NCBI GenBank assembly: GCA_030535455.1
Contig: JAUNJY010000012.1
Span: 1-64,000 of the forward strand
Source: a bacterium
Lineage (GTDB): Bacteria; Bacillota; Clostridia; Lachnospirales; Lachnospiraceae
DNA: 64,000 nucleotides
Direction of reading: 5' to 3'
Part shown: positions 59,304 to 64,000 of the stretch, one piece after another
Layout of the letters: each line of letters opens with the position of its first letter
Numbering within the stretch: position 1 is the first letter of the stretch
Made by a program: the position numbers and the translations under genes
The notes under the pieces: generated by a model
Database searches by the model: none
Told to the model about the DNA's origin: nothing
Seen by the model: the letters and a program-made list of their open reading frames with translations, nothing else

Positions 59304-60401
59304 ATGGAAAAACAATTAAGCATAATCATTCCTGTTTATAATGTAGCTGGATATCTGGAAACTTGCCTTTCCAGTATAAAGAAACAGACTTGGAAAGACT
59401 TTGAGGTCATAATTGTAGATGATGGCTCTACAGATGAAAGTCCTGCTATCTGTGATTGCTTCTGTAAAGAAGATAATAGATTTCGAGTAATTCATAAAAA
59501 GAATGAGGGAGTATCAAAAGCGAGAAATACAGGAATTGATGTTGCAACTGGAAAATACTTTCTATTTTTTGATAGTGATGATTTCGTTGAGCCATATGCT
59601 TGTGAGGAACTGATTAAGATGGCAGAAGAAAAAAAGGCCGATACGGTGATTTATGGATATCATCGATATAAAGATGGGAAAGTATGGGAAACAAATTATC
59701 CGAAATTTGATCAGGATTTCTATATAGGAGATGAAATCATTGATCAAGTACTTCCAAGGTTTATCGGGTTATCCAATAAATCAGTAAATAGATTTATTGC
59801 GAACGAAGAGGGGGCATTGTTTGTTGAAAATCCTGCATTATGGAGAACACTTGTGAGTGGAGAGTTAATTCGAGATAATAATATTCGATTTAACGAGAAC
59901 TTGAAAGTAGGAGAAGATACCATTTTTATTTCTGAATATTTAAGCTACGCCGAGCGTTGTTATATCCATAGAAAATGTTATTACTATCTAGTGACAAGGG
60001 AAACATCGACTATCTATCAATATGAGTTGGATCCGGTTGCAAAGCTAGAAGGAAAATTAAGACTTTTGGATGCAAGGAATGAGCTCACGGATCGAATTAA
60101 CAAGCAAAAACAAGTCAGCATTGACCATTGCTGGCGCGGAACGATCATTATGTCTTGTATGGAGTTAGCTTTCTTATTTTCAAAAAAGAATAATAAGTTA
60201 AGTTTTCGAAAAAGGTATCAGTTGTTTTTGTCCTATATCAATAATAAAGAAGTGAAAGACACCATTAAAAGCTTTGATTTAAAGTTCAGGCTGGGAATAA
60301 AGTTAATACCATTCGAGCTTTTAAAGAAAAAATTATATTTTCTCTTGTTTTTGGCTGTTAGCATGCTACAGCTAGTACATTATGAATTTCAGAGAAACTA
60401 A
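59304..60401 (+). CDS. Glycosyltransferase family 2 (3)
   Basis: This GT2 enzyme has 365 residues from ATG 59304, with GGTGG eight bases upstream. A longer frame from 59181 would overlap the Wzy gene by more than 100 bases and is unlikely. Core motifs are LSIIIPVYNVAGYLETCLSS, IVDDGSTDESPAI, NEGVSKARNTGIDVA, FFDSDDFVEP and VGEDTIFISEYLSY. A hydrophobic C-terminal segment (YFLLFLAVSMLQLVHY) may attach it to the membrane. Donor unknown. Confidence 0.9.
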   Translation: MEKQLSIIIPVYNVAGYLETCLSSIKKQTWKDFEVIIVDDGSTDESPAICDCFCKEDNRFRVIHKKNEGVSKARNTGIDVATGKYFLFFDSDDFVEPYACEELIKMAEEKKADTVIYGYHRYKDGKVWETNYPKFDQDFYIGDEIIDQVLPRFIGLSNKSVNRFIANEEGALFVENPALWRTLVSGELIRDNNIRFNENLKVGEDTIFISEYLSYAERCYIHRKCYYYLVTRETSTIYQYELDPVAKLEGKLRLLDARNELTDRINKQKQVSIDHCWRGTIIMSCMELAFLFSKKNNKLSFRKRYQLFLSYINNKEVKDTIKSFDLKFRLGIKLIPFELLKKKLYFLLFLAVSMLQLVHYEFQRN

Positions 60402-60412
60402 GGAGTGAGAAT

Positions 60413-61348
60413 GTGAAAGTAGCATTTTTAAATTTATGTCATTGTGAACCGGAGATTGTAGCAAGGGTAGCCAATAAACTAACGAAAAATCCTAATTTTG
60501 ATATGTATATTCATGTAGATGCAAAGAAGGAGATTGCACTATTTCAAACGCCACTTAAGGGAAATGATCAGGTTTATTTTATTTCTAACCGTCAGAAGGT
60601 TTACTGGGGGGGATATAATGCAATTACTGCAACGATGGAATTATTAAAAGAGGCATTGAAGAGCAGTAGAAAGTATGAGTATTTTGTTGTGTTACAGAAC
60701 CTTGATTATCCAATTAAGTCAAATCAGGAGATTGAAAAGTTTTTCATTCAAAACCAAGGAACGGAATTTATTAGAGGTTGCAAGATTGGTAGGACGAAGG
60801 ACTGGCATTATGCAAGAAAATACAAAATCTTCAATAAGCGTGATGATGAGTTTTATCTTATGCAACACAACAAGTTGCGTAAATATATGCACTATGCATG
60901 GTTAGCATTGCGAAGCGTCCAGACTATCTTCTTTAATGGTGTCATTAAAGAAGGAAATCGGGAGTTTGTACTACATTATGGGACAGCACAATGGGCGGTT
61001 ACAAGGAAGTGTGCGGAATACTTTGTTAAATTTGAAGCTACACATCCAAAGTTTAATAAATGTATGCAGCATATTCAGTTTCCAGATGAAGAATATTTTC
61101 ATACCATTGTACATAACTCGGAATTTAAATACCATTGTGTTGCGTATGACGAACCGGTGAAACGCTGGCTGGTTAACTGGAGGAACCTGCATTATTTTGA
61201 ATATCCAAGAGAGGTTACTGTTTTTGATGAAAATGATTATAAGAAGATCATGGATCAGGATTGTCTGTTCTGCCGAAAGGTAAAGACGAAAAAATCAGAA
61301 AAGCTTATGGACTTGATTGATAAAGCAACATCAAAAGAGAGTGCATAG
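60413..61348 (+). CDS. GT14-type beta-1,6-N-acetylglucosaminyltransferase-like protein
   Basis: This 311-residue protein matches the Core-2/I-branching (GT14) family: VAFLNLCHCEPEIVARVANK, MYIHVDAKKEI, VYWGGYNAITATMELLKEA, VVLQNLDYPIKSNQEIEKFF, GTAQWAVTRKCAEYFV and FPDEEYFHTIVHNSEF. In animals these enzymes add branching GlcNAc; bacterial members occur in capsule loci and can use other sugars. It starts with GTG (AAGGAG upstream). A branch or side chain on the polymer is a possible result. Confidence 0.88.
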   Translation: MKVAFLNLCHCEPEIVARVANKLTKNPNFDMYIHVDAKKEIALFQTPLKGNDQVYFISNRQKVYWGGYNAITATMELLKEALKSSRKYEYFVVLQNLDYPIKSNQEIEKFFIQNQGTEFIRGCKIGRTKDWHYARKYKIFNKRDDEFYLMQHNKLRKYMHYAWLALRSVQTIFFNGVIKEGNREFVLHYGTAQWAVTRKCAEYFVKFEATHPKFNKCMQHIQFPDEEYFHTIVHNSEFKYHCVAYDEPVKRWLVNWRNLHYFEYPREVTVFDENDYKKIMDQDCLFCRKVKTKKSEKLMDLIDKATSKESA

Positions 61349-61376
61349 GCATTAGTATACGAAAGGAGTATGACAG

Positions 61377-62384
61377 ATGCCTGAAGATTTAGTTTCTATT
61401 ATTGTGCCTATTTATAATCAGGAGAAACAGTTAAATGATTGTCTAAATTCTATAGTAAAGCAAACATACTGTCATACAGAATTACTATTAATTGATGATG
61501 GCTCTTCTGATAGTTCTGGAAGAATTTGCGATAAGTATGCCTTAGAGGATAAACGAATTAAAGTATTTCATACAACTCATAAAGGCGTTGGTGCAGCACG
61601 AAACCTGGGGCTTTCCAAAGCAAATGGCACCTATATTCAGTTTATTGATGGAGATGATTTTGTTATATCAAAGGCCACAAAAACCCTTATAAATACAATG
61701 AAACGAACAGAGGCTGATTTAGTTGTCTGTGGTTATACAAAATTAATCTATCACTTAAAGGTATATAATGAGAGGTTAGAACAAGCGGGGGCTTACAGTA
61801 ATCAGGAGTATTTATGTAATACATTAATAGATCCCGGAGATTATTACTACGGAGTGGTATGGAATAAGCTATATAAGGCAGAGGTCATAAAGCAAAATCA
61901 AATACTGTTCAGCCCTACTGTCACGTTAGGTGAAGACTTTATTTTCACATTAGAATATTTAAAGCATATAAAGAAGGTCCAGGTAATTCAAGACAAGCTA
62001 TATTATTATAATTGTGAGAATGAGCAATCCCTTTCAAGGAAGAGGAAAAAGACCATTGAGGATTGCAAGGAAGAACTGAGAAATCGCAAGGAAATCTATA
62101 AATACTACAAAAATTGCTTTCAGCAGCTAGGGCTTTATCAGGAAAAGAAAGCGCAGGTAAACCAATATTGGCTAATGTATTATATTCGGAACTTGGGGTA
62201 TCTTCGAAGGGAATTTAAAAATTGGCCGGATCCAATGAAAGAGGAATGGAAAAAGATACTGAATAATGACAATGATATAAAACTTTGTTTGAAATACATA
62301 TCAAAGGAGAAATATCTCATTATAAAGATACGAATTGAACTAAGGACGAGTGTTGTATCCGTGATAAAGAGGTTTTCTAATTAA
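61377..62384 (+). CDS. Glycosyltransferase family 2 (4)
   Basis: This is a 335-residue GT2 enzyme. Core motifs are VSIIVPIYNQEKQLNDCLNS, LIDDGSSDSSGR, HKGVGAARNLGLSKA, FIDGDDFVIS and LGEDFIFTLEYLKH. AAAGGAG precedes the ATG. It is the fourth GT2 of the operon. With WecG-type and GT14 enzymes, the locus encodes at least six transferases, which suggests a repeat unit of about five to seven sugars including branches. Confidence 0.91.
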   Translation: MPEDLVSIIVPIYNQEKQLNDCLNSIVKQTYCHTELLLIDDGSSDSSGRICDKYALEDKRIKVFHTTHKGVGAARNLGLSKANGTYIQFIDGDDFVISKATKTLINTMKRTEADLVVCGYTKLIYHLKVYNERLEQAGAYSNQEYLCNTLIDPGDYYYGVVWNKLYKAEVIKQNQILFSPTVTLGEDFIFTLEYLKHIKKVQVIQDKLYYYNCENEQSLSRKRKKTIEDCKEELRNRKEIYKYYKNCFQQLGLYQEKKAQVNQYWLMYYIRNLGYLRREFKNWPDPMKEEWKKILNNDNDIKLCLKYISKEKYLIIKIRIELRTSVVSVIKRFSN

Positions 62385-62407
62385 GTGAAAAGGGGAAGAA
62401 AAATATA

Positions 62408-63907
62408 ATGAAAAGTGAAAAGCAACTGAAAAAGCAACTGGAAAAGCAACTGGAAAGGAAACTAAATCTTGGATTATTTATATTAGGGATTTTAACATTA
62501 GGAATAGTAATTATATTAATTACAAATAGGGCAATATGGCTGGATGAGTCTTATTCATTACAACTCATCAAAAAGTCAACAATAAATTTATTAGATATAA
62601 CATCACATGATGTACACCCTCCTTTATATTATCTTATTCTGAAGTTAATCACTAGTATTGCTAGTGTGTTTGGAGTAACTACAATCTATAGTGCAAAACT
62701 TGTATCATTTATTCCTTTTTTACTTCTACTGCTAGTTGCATGTACAAAAATTAGAAAAGATTTTGGAGTAGGTTGTAGTACTATTTTTTCTATTTGTATT
62801 TTATTTTTTCCAAGAATGTTGCAATATGGAATTGAAATACGTATGTATAGCTGGGCAATGTTTTGGGTAACTCTAGCGTTTTTAGAATTATATGAAATAA
62901 CGGAGTTCGAAACCAATAAACACTGGGTCTTTTTCACTATATTTAGTTTATGCGCAGCTTATACACATGATTTTGCTTGTTTAGCAGTAGGATTTTTATA
63001 TTTAGTCTTGTTAATTTGGATTATTCGTTGTAAGAAAATATATTTAAAAAAATGGTTTATCTGTGTTGTGGTTACAGCAGGTGTATATCTTCCTTGGATG
63101 CTTGTTGTTATTAGACAAATCATGAAAGTGAAAGAAAATTATTGGATTGAACCCCTTACTCTTAAGACTATTGCTAAGAATATTGCATTTATTGTGTGTC
63201 AGGCTAAATCTATAGCAAGTGTAGGAGTGGGCGTATTAATCACGTTTTTATTTCTTTGGATTTTATACCGTTATATAAAAAAGGATAAGACTGCAAAAGA
63301 TTGGATCATTATTACTGGAATAGGTAATGTAATATTTGTTGAATTAGTAGGTATAATTGTATCATTATTACTTAGGCCAATATTTACAGACCGTTATATT
63401 TTCCCTACACTTGGATGTCTATGGCTGGCTTTTTCATATTTATTAGCAAAAGAACTAAGAGAAAGAAAATCTTTTTACATTTGTCTCGTCGTATTTCTTA
63501 TTTTTGGGGTAATCAATACAAGTATTATGATGAAGTCCGAAATGACTCAGAAGAAAGAGATAAATCAATTATTGGAATTTGACTCAAATAATAGTAGCAG
63601 TGATATATATATATTTGGAAATATGCACTTTGAGTTAAGTATGGCCTACTACGATAATAAACAAAATTATATTATACAATCTCAGCAAAACAACTCCATT
63701 GTGAATGACGTGTTTGATAATTTAAATGGAGCAGTTTCAAATGAGGAAATAAGAAAATTTGTACAGGAGAAGAAGACAGTTTGGCTATTCTATGAAGGTG
63801 ACATTGAGGCATTTAAAAGAGATTTACAGTTAACTGATTTACAGTTCGATTTACAAGGAACATATGGATTAGAAAAGTACTCATTCCAAGTTTATAAGAT
63901 TTATTAG
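62408..63907 (+). CDS. GT39-like membrane glycosyltransferase
   Basis: This 499-residue protein has a cytoplasmic start with a repeated heptad-like segment (KQLEKQLERKLN), then about 11 membrane helices. AIWLDESYSLQLI (Asp-Glu after the first helix), SHDVHPPLYYLILK and RPIFTDRYIFPTLGC are typical of the GT-C/PMT-related GT39-like family. Such enzymes use polyprenyl-phosphate sugars outside the membrane, so it may decorate the polymer after export. It is more AT-rich than its upstream neighbours. The next gene starts 37 bases downstream. Confidence 0.8.
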   Translation: MKSEKQLKKQLEKQLERKLNLGLFILGILTLGIVIILITNRAIWLDESYSLQLIKKSTINLLDITSHDVHPPLYYLILKLITSIASVFGVTTIYSAKLVSFIPFLLLLLVACTKIRKDFGVGCSTIFSICILFFPRMLQYGIEIRMYSWAMFWVTLAFLELYEITEFETNKHWVFFTIFSLCAAYTHDFACLAVGFLYLVLLIWIIRCKKIYLKKWFICVVVTAGVYLPWMLVVIRQIMKVKENYWIEPLTLKTIAKNIAFIVCQAKSIASVGVGVLITFLFLWILYRYIKKDKTAKDWIIITGIGNVIFVELVGIIVSLLLRPIFTDRYIFPTLGCLWLAFSYLLAKELRERKSFYICLVVFLIFGVINTSIMMKSEMTQKKEINQLLEFDSNNSSSDIYIFGNMHFELSMAYYDNKQNYIIQSQQNNSIVNDVFDNLNGAVSNEEIRKFVQEKKTVWLFYEGDIEAFKRDLQLTDLQFDLQGTYGLEKYSFQVYKIY

Positions 63908-63944
63908 TACTTTAGAATACTTACGGGAAAGGCGGAGATAAAGC

Positions 63945-64000
63945 GTGAAAAGAGTTGCAATAATAACGATTACAAATAGTGGATTAAATTTTGGAAACAG
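63945..64000 (+). CDS. Polysaccharide pyruvyl transferase family protein, 3' end outside window
   Basis: Only the first 18 codons are visible: a GTG start after GGCGGAG, then KRVAIITITNSGLNFGN. This N-terminus is typical of the polysaccharide pyruvyl transferase family, which adds ketal pyruvate to sugars. The gene continues past the window and shows that the operon does too. The call relies on a short segment. Confidence 0.55.
   Translation, partial: MKRVAIITITNSGLNFGN

Overview
The window is AT-rich, with AGGAGG-type ribosome binding sites, ATG/GTG/TTG starts and Rho-independent terminators. Together with rubrerythrin, an ACT-domain/PFL (UPF0237/UPF0210) pair, a LytR-CpsA-Psr protein, RelQ, RecU, a T-box leader and many bacterial Ig-like (Big_2) exported proteins, this points to an anaerobic, Gram-positive Firmicute. 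Gene content fits the class Clostridia, most likely Lachnospiraceae; that placement is inference, because there is no rRNA in the window.

Layout. 0-9 kb: the 3' end of a secreted Big_2 protein, cyclophilin PpiB, an orphan Nmad3-type protein, a lipoprotein, a large GH2 glycosidase followed by an HD-domain protein, an unknown two-domain protein with an Asp run, and rubrerythrin. 9-14 kb: a cell-wall-hydrolase island (Big_2-3D protein, two SH3b-SleB paralogues, a GH25 lysozyme and a small acidic ORF), then a 2H phosphoesterase. 14-20 kb: an AraC regulator divergent from an acetyltransferase/aldo-keto reductase pair, a stand-alone 5'-3' exonuclease, an unknown gene with a possible AUA start, tRNA-Leu(CAA) and a PGRP-type amidase. 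20-28 kb: housekeeping genes: zinc anti-sigma-like protein, polA, coaE, an FtsA-like ATPase with beta-grasp-like repeats, yycJ, and the ACT/PFL pair. 28-40 kb: a beta-helix/InlB-repeat/Big_2 exported protein, three unknown proteins, a T-box leader ahead of cstA, pepD, an LCP ligase and an M23 peptidase. 40-49 kb: relQ, then a dense run of rRNA/RNA modification genes (RsmF-like, RsuA, RluA), a HAD phosphatase, a YgiQ radical SAM protein, recU, and proC. 49-64 kb: a frameshifted acyltransferase, a metallophosphoesterase, and a long exopolysaccharide operon (BY-kinase-like ATPase, CARDB-like membrane protein, Wzz-like protein, four GT2 enzymes, GDP-mannose pyrophosphorylase, WecG/TagA-type transferase, Wzy-like polymerase, GT14 enzyme, GT39-like enzyme and the start of a pyruvyl transferase) that continues past the window end.

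How they work together. Much of the window is envelope biology: remodelling hydrolases, adhesin-like Ig and InlB proteins, an LCP ligase that attaches polymers to peptidoglycan, and a Wzx/Wzy-type polysaccharide locus using GDP-mannose. The polysaccharide locus shows no priming transferase or flippase in this window.

No clear defence system, prophage, IS element or CRISPR array was seen. The most unusual signals are non-coding: a family of structured intergenic repeats present in at least five gaps; terminator-like hairpins that abut or contain the ribosome binding site of the next gene (three cases); and a T-box leader upstream of cstA. Among proteins, the oddest are the BY-kinase-like ATPase lacking the Walker A lysine, the orphan Nmad3 protein, the FtsA-like protein with an extended C-terminus, and a gene that seems to start at AUA.
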